Part shown: in pieces, positions 44,728 through 54,343 of the stretch | How positions within the stretch are numbered: position 1 is the first letter of the stretch | Layout of the letters: the number at the start of each line of letters is the position of its first letter | From: Bacillota bacterium | GTDB taxonomy: Bacteria; Bacillota; Clostridia; Acetivibrionales; DTU013 | DNA: 64,000 bases | Direction of reading: 5' to 3' | Assembly (NCBI GenBank): GCA_023426125.1 | Contig: JAFABI010000025.1 | Location: forward strand, 62,001 to 126,000 | Translations under genes and position numbers: made by a program | The notes under the pieces: generated by a model | What the model saw: the letters and a program-made list of their open reading frames with translations, nothing else | The model's database searches: none | Told to the model about the DNA's origin: nothing

Positions 44728-45657
44728 ATGGCGGACCAGGATATGACAATTTCATCAAAGGCCAACAGGCTCAACCGGATTTCCGGCCCGGCCAATTTAT
44801 TCATCAACCTGTTTTTCATACTGTGCGCCTGTGTGTGCGTTGCTCCTATCCTTCTGGTGGTTGCAATTTCACTGACCAATGAAATGGATATCCTGCTGTA
44901 CGGATACAGCTTTATACCCAGGGAGTTCTCCGCCAAATCCTATGAGTACGTCATGAAGGCAGGGGAGATTATCTGGAGAGCTTACGGAATATCCATTTTT
45001 GTCACAGTGGTGGGCACAGGCTTGAGCTTACTGGTCATATGCATGTATGCATACCCTCTTTCGAGGCAGAGCTTCAAATATAAAAGCCAGTTTGCTTTCC
45101 TTGCTTACTTCACAATGATTTTCGGCGGCGGGCTTGTGCCCTGGTACATGGTTTATACGCACCTTGTGCCCATTAAAGGGACGGTATGGATACTCATTGT
45201 ACCCTACCTGATGAATGCATGGTTTGTCATCATTATGAGGACATTTTTCAAAACCACCATCCATGAGTCGATCATTGAATCGGCAAGAATAGACGGAGCA
45301 GGGGAGTTCAGGACTTTTTTCGTCATCGTGCTGCCGCTGTGCCGGGCGGGCCTGGCCACCATCGGCCTTTTCTGCACCTTGAACTACTGGAACGACTGGT
45401 ATCTTCCCCTGGTATTCGTGACGGATACAAAGCTTTTCAACATACAATTCCTGATGTATCAGACATTGATGACAATTCAGTACCTGACGCAGGGGGGATC
45501 CAATTTTTCCAACGCCACTTCCGTTATGAAGGATCTCCCAAACGAAGGGGCGCGTATGGCCATTGCCGTTATTTCCATCGGACCCATCATACTCGCGTAT
45601 CCGCATTTTCAGAAATATTTTGTAAAAGGGCTTACGGTAGGCGCGGTCAAAGGATGA
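44728..45657 (+). CDS. ABC sugar transporter permease (LplC type)
   Basis: 309 residues, a MalG-type fold with EAA loop IESARIDGAGEFRTFFVIVL and the typical end YFVKGLTVGAVKG. AAGGG (44711-44715) abuts the ATG at 44716 but lies 12 bases before the ATG at 44728, so 44728 is preferred and 44716 remains possible. It lies about 24 bases after the partner permease. Confidence 0.88.
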   Translation: MADQDMTISSKANRLNRISGPANLFINLFFILCACVCVAPILLVVAISLTNEMDILLYGYSFIPREFSAKSYEYVMKAGEIIWRAYGISIFVTVVGTGLSLLVICMYAYPLSRQSFKYKSQFAFLAYFTMIFGGGLVPWYMVYTHLVPIKGTVWILIVPYLMNAWFVIIMRTFFKTTIHESIIESARIDGAGEFRTFFVIVLPLCRAGLATIGLFCTLNYWNDWYLPLVFVTDTKLFNIQFLMYQTLMTIQYLTQGGSNFSNATSVMKDLPNEGARMAIAVISIGPIILAYPHFQKYFVKGLTVGAVKG

Positions 45658-45726
45658 TGGCGCAGGCCGGGCCAAAAGGCCTGGGAGCTGCGCATCAAAT
45701 AGGAATAAATTAGAGGAGGTATTTTC

Positions 45727-47259
45727 ATGGTAAAGACGAAAAGGTATCTGTGCCTGGCAATGGTGATGATTTTTGCCCTCGTCGTCGCCTTTAGCGGGTG
45801 CGGGACGGAAAAAGTCGATCAACAAGCGACAGGCACGGGCAGTCAGGCAGTACAGACGACAACAAAGGCTACCGAACCGCCGGCACCGCCGACAAAGCTG
45901 ATATGGTTCTGTGTAGGCCCGGGGCAGGAGCCGGATCATGACGCGGTCATGGCAAAGGTCAATGAACACCTGAAAGACAAGCTGAATGTGGAACTGGAAA
46001 TGACAGTGCTGGCATACGGCGACACTTACAACCAAAAGGTGAATACAATGCTGGCCGCAGGGGATCCTATCGATATCTGCTTTACCGCAAACTGGGCGGC
46101 GGACATCAAACTGAATTCCGCCAACGGCTACTTTACCCCGTTGGATGACTACCTGGCCAAAGATGGCACAATCGTCGATATTATCGGACAGGACTTCATG
46201 CGCGGTATCAAAATGGGCGGCAAGACTTATGCCGTTCCCTGCCACAAGGAATTGGCACACAATTGGGGCTTCCTTCTGAAGAAGGATCTTGTTGACAAAT
46301 ACCAGGTAGACATCAGCTCCATCAAGAAAATGTCGGATTTGGAGCCTTATTATGATAAGATCAAGGCAGGCGAGCCTGGAGTCACTCCATTACTTACGGT
46401 AGAACAGGAAGCACCCTTCAAGATCCTTGACTGGGATCCCTTCAGTGACGACTCCATCCCTGGCGCGCTGTACTCCGACAACCGGGACACCAAGGTGATC
46501 AACCAATGGCTTGCCCCTGAATCCATCGACTATTACAAGACCATGGCGCAATATGCAAAGAAAGGCTACATCTCAGCGGACGCGGCTACCATGACCAACT
46601 TCAACGACCAGCTGAAAACCGGCAAATATTTTGCCTGCGTACAGCAGTTGAAACCCGGAAAAGATGCTGAAATGAAAGGGTCTACCGGTGGGATCGACTG
46701 GGTGCAGGTAGACATAACGCCAGTCGTCATGTCAAACCGTGACGCATCCGGCGGAGCCCTCCTTGCAATACCTACGGCATCCAAGAACAAAGATGCCGCA
46801 TTCAAATTCATTACCAACCTTTACACCGACGCAGAACTTCTGAATATGCTGGTGTATGGCATCGAAAACGTGCATTACAAGAAAACACAGGATAACATCG
46901 TCACGCTCCTGGAATCACCCAAGGCCTATAAAGCAGGCAATGGATGGAGGTTCGGCGATCAGCTAAAGAATTACCTGGTGGATAACGAAGACCTGCAGAA
47001 ATGGGATAAGTTCGTTGAGTTCAACAAGAAAGGCCTGGTTCTGAAAAGCCTGGGCTTCTCCTTTGACAGGACCCCTGTCGACGCCCAGTGTGCAGCAAGC
47101 AAATCTGTTGTTGAAAAGTATTACAAGCAATTGTTCGCAGGTGCTTCGGATGTAGACGGCACGGTGAAGAAGATGAGCGATGAGCTCAATGCGGCCAAGG
47201 TCAATGAAGTGCTGGCGGAAATGCAGAAGCAGTATGATGCCTGGCTGGCAGGAAAGTAG
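45727..47259 (+). CDS. Solute-binding lipoprotein of the cellobiose-type importer (LplA/DUF3502 type)
   Basis: 510 residues. The signal peptide has lipobox FSGC, then a Thr/Gln/Pro-rich tether (TTTKATEPPAPPTKLIWF) and the binding domain. The C-terminal region with FDRTPVDAQCAASKSVVEKY resembles the DUF3502 tail found in this subfamily. GAGGAGG precedes the ATG. It follows the two permeases by 69 bases and is probably their dedicated receptor. A hairpin follows. Given the phosphorylase next door, cellobiose or cello-oligosaccharide is the best guess for ligand. Confidence 0.9.
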   Translation: MVKTKRYLCLAMVMIFALVVAFSGCGTEKVDQQATGTGSQAVQTTTKATEPPAPPTKLIWFCVGPGQEPDHDAVMAKVNEHLKDKLNVELEMTVLAYGDTYNQKVNTMLAAGDPIDICFTANWAADIKLNSANGYFTPLDDYLAKDGTIVDIIGQDFMRGIKMGGKTYAVPCHKELAHNWGFLLKKDLVDKYQVDISSIKKMSDLEPYYDKIKAGEPGVTPLLTVEQEAPFKILDWDPFSDDSIPGALYSDNRDTKVINQWLAPESIDYYKTMAQYAKKGYISADAATMTNFNDQLKTGKYFACVQQLKPGKDAEMKGSTGGIDWVQVDITPVVMSNRDASGGALLAIPTASKNKDAAFKFITNLYTDAELLNMLVYGIENVHYKKTQDNIVTLLESPKAYKAGNGWRFGDQLKNYLVDNEDLQKWDKFVEFNKKGLVLKSLGFSFDRTPVDAQCAASKSVVEKYYKQLFAGASDVDGTVKKMSDELNAAKVNEVLAEMQKQYDAWLAGK

Positions 47260-47270
47260 CGGCTTCCGTT

Positions 47271-47300
47271 TAACAGGGTGGTGGGGGGGCTGCCCTGTTA
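47271..47300 (+). terminator. Hairpin after the binding-protein gene
   Basis: TAACAGGG (47271-47278) and CCCTGTTA (47293-47300), perfectly complementary, 14-base G-rich loop, no T-run. It may attenuate or protect rather than terminate. A second GC-rich stem (GGCGGCGGC/GCCGCCGCC) lies at about 47318-47352. Confidence 0.5.
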
Positions 47301-47382
47301 GTCCGGTCCTGTACGGGCGGCGGCATGGGAAAGGCGTTTGTGGCCGCCGCCCCTTACAGGACTGTGCCGTATTCCCATTGTG

Positions 47383-47409
47383 CATGGGCGCGCATTGCGC
47401 GTCCATGCA
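47383..47409 (-). repeat. Dispersed palindromic repeat, copy 3 (inverted)
   Basis: GGGCGCGCATTGCGCGTCC, the reverse complement of the copy 1 core. Confidence 0.75.
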
Positions 47410-47564
47410 TTTTGGAGTACTGCAGCAAAAAGTTTATCCTTCAAGAAATGGCGCGTTGAACCGTTCGCGGTATTTATTCAAGGTGCATAAATGCCGGGGG
47501 ATTATTTTTTTTCGCGATGGTACGGGGCAGACCTTTTTACATGATTATAAAGGAGTGTTTGGAT

Positions 47565-50012
47565 ATGAAATATGGTTATTTTGATGACGCCAACAGGGAA
47601 TATGTAGTCATGACACCGGAGACGCCCTGTCCATGGATAAACTATTCCGGTACCAGGGATTTCTTTTCCATCATTTCCAATACGGCGGGCGGCTATTGCT
47701 TTTATAAGGACGCCAGGCTTAGAAGGCTCACCAGGTATCGATACAACAATGTACCGACGGATACCGGCGGAAGATATTTCTATATAAGCGATACCAGCGG
47801 CGCATATGCGGACATCTGGTCTCCCGGCTGGGCGCCTGTAAGGAAAAAACTTGAAAAATACGAATGCAGGCACGGCATGGGCTATACCCGGATCCGGGGC
47901 GGAAGAAACGGCATCATGGCGGATGTACTGATCTTTGTTCCATTGGAGGATCCTTGTGAGATCCATAAGGTCACCCTGCACAATACAGGAAATACCGAAA
48001 AGCGGATAACTCTTTTTTCCTTTATTGAATTTTGCCTCTGGAATGCCTACGACGACATGACAAATTTCCAGAGAAACCTGAACATCGGAGAAATCGAATT
48101 TGAGAAAAATACCATTTATCATAAAACGGAATACAGGGAGCGGCGCAACCATTACGCCTTTTATGCGGTCAATACCGATGTCAGCGGCTTTGATACGGAT
48201 CGTGGAGAATTCCTCGGCCCCTATAACGGGTATGACGCCCCTGAGACCGTTGTCAAGGGAAGGTCCGGAAATTCCTTGGCCGACGGCTGGTCGCCCGTTG
48301 CCTCTCACAGTATTGCAGTCAACCTCCTTCCGGGAGAAAAAAAGGAATTGCTGTTTGTTCTGGGCTATGTAGAAAATGAGGAAGAAAATAAATGGCAGCA
48401 ATCCGGAATTATCAACAAGATAAAGGCCCGGGAAATGATCGGCCGCTATGACAAATCCCATCTGGTGGACGCAGCGTTTTTAAGGCTGAAGGAGTATTGG
48501 GACAGGCTGCTTTCCAGGTACAATGTGGAAAGCGGGGAGACGAAGCTGGACCGCATGGTTAACATATGGAACCAGTACCAATGCATGGTGACCTTCAACC
48601 TATCGCGGAGCGCTTCCTATTTTGAGTCGGGGATCGGCAGGGGAATGGGCTTCAGGGACTCCAATCAGGATATCCTTGGTTTTGTCCACCAGATTCCCAA
48701 AAAGGCGAGAGCCAGGATCCTTGACCTTGCCTCCACCCAGTTTGAGGATGGCGGCGCATACCACCAGTACCAGCCTCTTACGAAAAAAGGCAACAACGAA
48801 ATCGGAGGCAACTTCAACGACGATCCGCTTTGGCTTATTCTGTCCACGGCAGCATACATCAAGGAGACCGGTGATTTCAACATCCTTGACGAGCAGGTGC
48901 CTTTTGACAATGAGGATACATACTCTGCCAGCCTTTTTGTGCATCTGGAGCGTTCCTTCAACCATGTAATCAATAATCTGGGGCCCCATGGCCTGCCGTT
49001 GATCGGAAGGGCGGATTGGAACGACTGCCTGAACCTGAACTGCTTTTCCACAACCCCGGACGAATCCTTTCAGACGACGACCTCAAAGGATGGAAAAACA
49101 GCAGAATCGGTATTGATTGCCGGGATGTTTGTCTTTATCGGAAGTGAGTTTGTGAAATTGTGCAATAATGCCGGCTATTTTGTTGAGGCGAGAGCTGCGA
49201 AGAAGCATGTCGACAAAATGCGAAAGACGGTTATGCTCCATGGTTATGATGGGGAATGGTTCCTGAGGGCATACGACGACCTGGGCAACAAGGTCGGCAG
49301 CAGGGAAAATGAAGAAGGAAGGATCTTTATTGAGCCCCAGGGCTTCTGCGTAATGGCCGGGCTGGGGGTTGAAAGCGGCGAGGCCGAAAAAACGCTGGAC
49401 TCGGTAAAAAAGTACCTGGATACGCCTCACGGACTTGTCCTTTTGAACCCCGCCTATACGAAATATTATGTGAACCTGGGTGAAATATCCTCCTATCCTC
49501 CCGGATATAAGGAAAACGCAGGTGTGTTTTGCCATAACAATCCCTGGATAATGGCGGCGGAGACCGTTATGGGCAGAGGGGACAGGGCTTTTGAATACTA
49601 TATGAAAATTTCACCGGCATACAGGGAAGAAATCAGTGAAATACATAAGATGGAGCCGTATGTCTATTCACAAATGATTGCAGGCAAAGATGCGGGAAGG
49701 CATGGAGAAGCAAAAAATTCATGGCTTACCGGAACGGCGGCATGGAATTTTGTCATCATATCCCAATGGATCCTGGGGATCAAGCCGGACTATGACGGAT
49801 TGGTTATAGACCCCTGTATCCCTGCGCATTGGCAAGGTTACAGGGTTAAGAGGCATTTCCGGGGGAGCGTATATGATATCACGGTAGCTAATCCGAAGCA
49901 TGTTTCCAGAGGAATAGTAAAGCTGGTGGTGGACGGGAACGAAGTCATCGGAAACCAGGTTCCCATATTCAATGATAATATCAGGCACAAAGTTGAGGCA
50001 ACGATGGGTTAG
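47565..50012 (+). CDS. cbp: Cellobiose phosphorylase, GH94
   Basis: 815 residues. The N-terminus (KYGYFDDANREYVVMTPETP, then SNTAGGYCFYKDARLRRLTR) and the motifs SASYFESGIGRGMGFRDSNQ and GRADWNDCLNLNCFS match clostridial GH94 cellobiose phosphorylases closely. The catalytic Asp lies in the DWND stretch near 484-487. It splits cellobiose with phosphate into glucose-1-phosphate and glucose in the cytoplasm, saving ATP. The enzyme has no signal peptide. AAGGAG precedes ATG 47565. It lies directly downstream of an oligosaccharide importer, which explains its supply. A strong terminator follows. Confidence 0.93.
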   Translation: MKYGYFDDANREYVVMTPETPCPWINYSGTRDFFSIISNTAGGYCFYKDARLRRLTRYRYNNVPTDTGGRYFYISDTSGAYADIWSPGWAPVRKKLEKYECRHGMGYTRIRGGRNGIMADVLIFVPLEDPCEIHKVTLHNTGNTEKRITLFSFIEFCLWNAYDDMTNFQRNLNIGEIEFEKNTIYHKTEYRERRNHYAFYAVNTDVSGFDTDRGEFLGPYNGYDAPETVVKGRSGNSLADGWSPVASHSIAVNLLPGEKKELLFVLGYVENEEENKWQQSGIINKIKAREMIGRYDKSHLVDAAFLRLKEYWDRLLSRYNVESGETKLDRMVNIWNQYQCMVTFNLSRSASYFESGIGRGMGFRDSNQDILGFVHQIPKKARARILDLASTQFEDGGAYHQYQPLTKKGNNEIGGNFNDDPLWLILSTAAYIKETGDFNILDEQVPFDNEDTYSASLFVHLERSFNHVINNLGPHGLPLIGRADWNDCLNLNCFSTTPDESFQTTTSKDGKTAESVLIAGMFVFIGSEFVKLCNNAGYFVEARAAKKHVDKMRKTVMLHGYDGEWFLRAYDDLGNKVGSRENEEGRIFIEPQGFCVMAGLGVESGEAEKTLDSVKKYLDTPHGLVLLNPAYTKYYVNLGEISSYPPGYKENAGVFCHNNPWIMAAETVMGRGDRAFEYYMKISPAYREEISEIHKMEPYVYSQMIAGKDAGRHGEAKNSWLTGTAAWNFVIISQWILGIKPDYDGLVIDPCIPAHWQGYRVKRHFRGSVYDITVANPKHVSRGIVKLVVDGNEVIGNQVPIFNDNIRHKVEATMG

Positions 50013-50081
50013 GAACAAGTATACTTTAACGAGAGATTACGCAACCTGGGAAAACAAGTACCTGGAAGACAAGCTGATTGT

Positions 50082-50135
50082 AAAACCCCTTCCAATTCGT
50101 TATATTTGATGTATCGGAAATTGGGAGGGGTTTTT
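50082..50135 (+). terminator. Rho-independent terminator of the phosphorylase transcript
   Basis: AAAACCCCTTCCAATT (50082-50097) pairs with AATTGGGAGGGGTTTT (50119-50134) with a single G-T pair, followed by T residues. Confidence 0.88.
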
Positions 50136-50413
50136 ATGGCAGAAATACCCATCGAAATCCGTTGGACTCAATCTTTTTTCCAATCATGAGAAGCAGGAAT
50201 TCGGTAAGGGAAAGAGTCGAAAAAATCCCTCCCTTTTGAACCGAGGCATTGTAACCATAGCTTGATTAAGCAAAAAAAATCATCCAATCCATTGAAACCT
50301 GAGCAAAAGCGGCAGGTTTTTTATTTTGCCCCTTTTTTTGCATTTCTAAAGATTTTAATCTATAAATGTACTAAAATAAGTACATAATATTGTGGGAAAA
50401 TAGTAAATACGTG
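50136..50413 (+). other. Gap with a second terminator
   Basis: AAACCTG (50295-50301) and CAGGTTT (50313-50319) form a terminator with a T-run and a second T-rich tract. The rest is low-complexity A+T-rich sequence. No gene is supported. Confidence 0.55.
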
Positions 50414-50442
50414 TTGTAAACACTGGGTACTAGTGCTATAAT
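50414..50442 (+). promoter_or_regulatory. Promoter of the hydrogenase operon
   Basis: TTGTAA (50414-50419), a 17-base spacer, then TATAAT (50437-50442). The -35 lies inside the inverted repeat GTGTT-GTA-AACAC (50411-50423), a possible operator. It is not a full match to the Rex consensus. The leader is about 240 bases and contains AATCCGCA...TGCGGATT (about 50560-50610). Confidence 0.7.
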
Positions 50443-50689
50443 GTATTTATATTCATACAATAGTTATAAAATTAACAATCTAAAGACAAACATACGGCAG
50501 ACAAACAGACAACCTAAAAAACGGCAAGCAAAACCGGAACCCAAAAATCAATTCACAACAATCCGCATCTTAAGCAGGGCAAAAATTACTTTGTATTTAT
50601 GGTGCGGATTCTATCGAAGGAGATTGTTAAAAAAACCTCAAACTTTCATCTCTCAGCGCAATCCAATAAGGTCATTCAAGGAGGTCCTT

Positions 50690-51190
50690 ATGAGCGGACA
50701 GGTCAAGCAGTGCAAATGCAAAAAGGAAACCGACCAGGAGAAGTACGACAGAATTGCCCGGGTGATCGACGAATACAGGGGCAGGGAGGGCAGCCTGATC
50801 CAGATACTGCACATGGCCCAGGGAATTTACGGATATCTTCCGCCGGAGCTGCAGCAGTTTATTGCCGAAAGGCTGGGCAAGCCTTTGTCCGAAGTCTACG
50901 GAGTGGCGACGTTCTACTCGTTTTTCTCAACGAAGCCGAGAGGCGAAAATACCATCAGGGTTTGCCTCGGAACAGCATGCTATGTGCGGGGCGGCAAAAA
51001 GATTGTGGACAGACTGACGGAAATCCTGGGCATTAATATCGGCGAAACCACCCAGGACGGCAAGTTCACCCTCGAAGTCATGCGATGCATCGGAGCATGC
51101 GGCCTGGCGCCCGCTATGACGATCAACGACAAGGTTTACAAGCAGGTAAACCCCGACAAGCTCCAGGCCATTATTGAAAAGCATTATTAA
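50690..51190 (+). CDS. hydC: [FeFe] hydrogenase subunit HydC (NuoE-like, [2Fe-2S])
   Basis: 166 residues, a thioredoxin-like [2Fe-2S] protein of the NuoE family. It has an N-terminal helical part (LIQILHMAQGIYGYLPPELQ) and cluster ligands in VCLGTACYVRGG and CIGACGLAP. AAGGAGG precedes ATG 50690. An in-frame TTG at 50627 with AAGGAG upstream could add about 21 residues but is less likely. HydC passes electrons to HydB in trimeric, electron-bifurcating hydrogenases. It is the first gene of hydCBA, 15 bases before hydB. Confidence 0.93.
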   Translation: MSGQVKQCKCKKETDQEKYDRIARVIDEYRGREGSLIQILHMAQGIYGYLPPELQQFIAERLGKPLSEVYGVATFYSFFSTKPRGENTIRVCLGTACYVRGGKKIVDRLTEILGINIGETTQDGKFTLEVMRCIGACGLAPAMTINDKVYKQVNPDKLQAIIEKHY

Positions 51191-51205
51191 AGGCGGGTGA
51201 AGAGG

Positions 51206-54200
51206 ATGAGCGTTAAAAACAAAGTCAGCAGCATTGCGGATCTAAAGGAAATAAAAAGAAGCTTCGACAGCAGGATGGAGAAATATACGTACAGGGTGCT
51301 GGTTTGTTCCGGTGCGGGCTGCATATCTTCCAACTGTCATGCCGTAAGGGATGCCCTGATCCGGGCTCTCCAGGACGATGGGATAGCCGACAGGGTATAT
51401 GTTGTGGAAACAGGCTGCATAGGAAGCTGTGACCTGGGACCGGTAATGCTTGTGGAGCCTGTGGTTTCAAAAAGCGCAAAAGAAGCGCAGAAGGATGAAA
51501 GTGTGCTTTATACAAGGCTCACACCAGTGGATATACCGGCCATTGTCGCATCCCATCTGGCCTCCGGAAATATAAAAAAAGAGAAGACATACTATGATCG
51601 TAAGAAAGGCGATTACATACCTTACCTGAAAGATATCGATTTTTTCAGGAACCAGGTGAAAATAGCCCTCAGGAACTGCGGAAGCATCGACTATTCCTCC
51701 CTTGAGGAGTATATTGCAAGGGGCGGCTACGTGGCGGTCGCCAAAGTATTGGACGACATGTCCGGGGAAGAGGTTGTTGCGGAGGTTAAAAAATCCGGTT
51801 TGAGAGGACGCGGTGGCGCAGGCTTTCCTACGGGGATCAAGCTGGAATCGGGAATGAAGGCCGAAGGACCGGTGAAATATCTGGTTTGCAATGCGGATGA
51901 AGGTGATCCGGGAGCCTTTATGGACAGAAGCCTCCTTGAGGGGGATCCCCACTGCATTATCGAGGGGATGATGATTTCCGGCTATGCCATCGGCGCAAAC
52001 AAAGGCTATGTATATGTACGGGCTGAATACCCCCTTGCGGTGGAAAGGCTGGATCTGGCCATCAGAAAGGCCAGAGAGGCCGGCTTGCTGGGAAAGGATA
52101 TCCTGGGAAAAGGCTTTGATTTTGATATCGAAATAAGGATAGGTGCCGGAGCTTTTGTCTGCGGCGAGGAAACCGCCCTGATGGCTTCCATTGAAGGCGA
52201 AAGGGGCGAGCCGAGGCAAAAGCCGCCTTTTCCGTTTCAGAAGGGTTTGTTCGGTAAACCTACCATCATCAACAATGTTGAAACCTATGCAAATATACCG
52301 GCCATCCTGCTCAACGGCAGCAGATGGTTTGCAGGCTTCGGTACGGAAAACAGCAAGGGTACCAAGGTGTTTGCCCTGGCGGGGAATATCAACAATACCG
52401 GCATTGTGGAAGTCCCTATGGGCGTCACCCTCGGAGAAATCATCTTCAACATCGGCGGAGGGATCAGGAAAAACAAGGAATTTAAGGCCGCACAGACAGG
52501 CGGGCCTTCCGGCGGCTGCGTTACGAAGGAAAACCTCAATACCCCGGTGGACTATAATTCCCTTGCAAAGCTGGGGACGATCATGGGTTCAGGCGGCCTT
52601 ATCACCATGGATGAGGATACCTGCATGGTGGACATGGCAAGGTATTTCATGGAGTTCGTACAGGATGAATCCTGCGGCAAATGTGTGCCCTGCCGGCTTG
52701 GAACTAAAAGGATGCTGGAGGTGCTGGAAAAGATCACTTCAGGGAAAGGTGAAGAGGGCGATATTGAAACGCTGGAGGAGCTTGGCGCCATGATCTCCGA
52801 AGCGGCGGTCTGCGGGCTGGGCCAGACGGCGTCCAACCCGGTTCTCAGCACCATACGGAATTTCAGGCACGAATACGAGGAGCATATAAAATACAAGCGC
52901 TGTAGGGCGGGGGTTTGCGCGGAAATGTTCATATCCCCCTGCCAGAACGCATGTCCCGCCGGCATCAATGTGCCGGGATACGTGGCTCTTGTTGCTGCAG
53001 GAAGGCTGCGTGACGCATATAACCTGATAAGGAAGGAAAATCCCTTCCCGGCAGTGTGCGGCAGGGTGTGCACCCATGAATGCGAAAGCAAGTGCAGAAG
53101 GGCTCAGCTGGATGAGCCGGTGTCCATTGCGGATTTGAAGCGGTATGTTGCGGATTATGTGCTGAAAAACGAAGAACCGTATATGGACCTGGTATTCCCG
53201 AAAAAAGGCAAAAGCATCGGCATTATCGGCGCAGGGCCGTCGGGGCTCACCTGCGGATATTACCTTGCGAGGCTGGGCTATGATGTGGACGTCTATGAGG
53301 CACAGCCTGTGGCAGGCGGCGTTCTCGCCTTCGGGATACCCGAATACAGGCTGCCCAAGGATGTGCTGCAGCATGAGATAAAACTGATCGAGCAGGTGGG
53401 TGTGAAAATACACCTGAATACCGAGGTGGGTTCGGATATCACCTTCTATCAACTGAGAAGCAAGCACGATGCGGTATACATCGCTACCGGCACCCAGTTT
53501 TCCAATTTGATCGGCATTCCGGGCGAGGATTTGAAAGGGGTGTACCATGGCCTTGATTTCCTGCGGGATGTAAATCTCGGTCATGAAGTCAAAGTAGGCG
53601 ATGCGGTTGCGGTTATCGGCGGCGGCAACACCGCCATGGATGCAGCGCGTACGGCGGTAAGGCTGGGCGCAAAGGAAGTAACGATCCTGTACAGAAGACT
53701 TACAGAGGATATGCCGGCAGACGCCAGAGAAATCAGGGACGCTATTGAGGAGGGAATTAAAATTATACCTCTGGCAGCCCCGGTCAGGTTTGTCGGCAAG
53801 GACAGGATCAAGGAAATCGAGTGTGTAAAAATGGAGTTAAAAGATTTTGACAGCAGCGGCCGAAGGAAACCAAAGCCAGTCCAGGGCTCGGAGTTCGTAA
53901 TCAAAGCGGACATGGTCATTCCGGCGGTCAGCCAGTATTCGGACCTGCCGTTCATCAACAGGGACGAAGTGGAAGTGACCCAGTGGGGGACCTTTGTTAC
54001 CGACAGGGATACCCTGATGACCAAAATGAAAGGCGTATTTGCCGGAGGCGATGTGGCCAGAGGCTCCGATACGGTAATTACAGCTATTGCCGACGGCAAA
54101 ACGGCAGCCAAGGCCATCGACAAGTACCTTGGGGGAAAAGGCGTGCTGAATACGGGAGAGGATATAGAAATTCCAAAGCCTGCCGAAGAAAAAGAAATCG

Positions 54201-54340
54201 TGGAGCATGAACGGTTCCCCATGAAATTCCTGCCGCCGGAGGTTAGAAAGAGTACTTTTGACGAGGTGGCCGTAGGATTCCACAAACTCAACGCCATCGC
54301 AGAAGCTATGCGGTGCCTGAGATGCGACAGGAGGGTATAG
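51206..54340 (+). CDS. hydB: Hydrogenase subunit HydB (NuoF-like) fused to a GltD-like NAD(P)H flavoprotein
   Basis: 1044 residues with an unusual architecture. About 25-120: thioredoxin-like [2Fe-2S] domain (VCSGAGCISSNC, CIGSCDLGP). About 160-560: NuoF core binding FMN and NADH (GLRGRGGAGFPTGIK, CNADEGDPGAF) with SLBB and the [4Fe-4S] site SCGKCVPCRLG (C490, C493, C496). About 575-660: Cys-rich Fer4_20-type segment (CQNACPAGINVPGY, CGRVCTHECESKC). About 670-1000: FAD/NAD(P) oxidoreductase like the glutamate synthase small subunit (GAGPSG near 675, GGGNTA near 805). Classical HydB ends with two ferredoxin-type [4Fe-4S] clusters. Here a GltD-like module takes that place, so a second pyridine nucleotide site is expected. 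A TTG/GTG start 9 bases upstream is possible. Confidence 0.9.
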   Translation: MSVKNKVSSIADLKEIKRSFDSRMEKYTYRVLVCSGAGCISSNCHAVRDALIRALQDDGIADRVYVVETGCIGSCDLGPVMLVEPVVSKSAKEAQKDESVLYTRLTPVDIPAIVASHLASGNIKKEKTYYDRKKGDYIPYLKDIDFFRNQVKIALRNCGSIDYSSLEEYIARGGYVAVAKVLDDMSGEEVVAEVKKSGLRGRGGAGFPTGIKLESGMKAEGPVKYLVCNADEGDPGAFMDRSLLEGDPHCIIEGMMISGYAIGANKGYVYVRAEYPLAVERLDLAIRKAREAGLLGKDILGKGFDFDIEIRIGAGAFVCGEETALMASIEGERGEPRQKPPFPFQKGLFGKPTIINNVETYANIPAILLNGSRWFAGFGTENSKGTKVFALAGNINNTGIVEVPMGVTLGEIIFNIGGGIRKNKEFKAAQTGGPSGGCVTKENLNTPVDYNSLAKLGTIMGSGGLITMDEDTCMVDMARYFMEFVQDESCGKCVPCRLGTKRMLEVLEKITSGKGEEGDIETLEELGAMISEAAVCGLGQTASNPVLSTIRNFRHEYEEHIKYKRCRAGVCAEMFISPCQNACPAGINVPGYVALVAAGRLRDAYNLIRKENPFPAVCGRVCTHECESKCRRAQLDEPVSIADLKRYVADYVLKNEEPYMDLVFPKKGKSIGIIGAGPSGLTCGYYLARLGYDVDVYEAQPVAGGVLAFGIPEYRLPKDVLQHEIKLIEQVGVKIHLNTEVGSDITFYQLRSKHDAVYIATGTQFSNLIGIPGEDLKGVYHGLDFLRDVNLGHEVKVGDAVAVIGGGNTAMDAARTAVRLGAKEVTILYRRLTEDMPADAREIRDAIEEGIKIIPLAAPVRFVGKDRIKEIECVKMELKDFDSSGRRKPKPVQGSEFVIKADMVIPAVSQYSDLPFINRDEVEVTQWGTFVTDRDTLMTKMKGVFAGGDVARGSDTVITAIADGKTAAKAIDKYLGGKGVLNTGEDIEIPKPAEEKEIVEHERFPMKFLPPEVRKSTFDEVAVGFHKLNAIAEAMRCLRCDRRV

Positions 54341-54343
54341 CAA

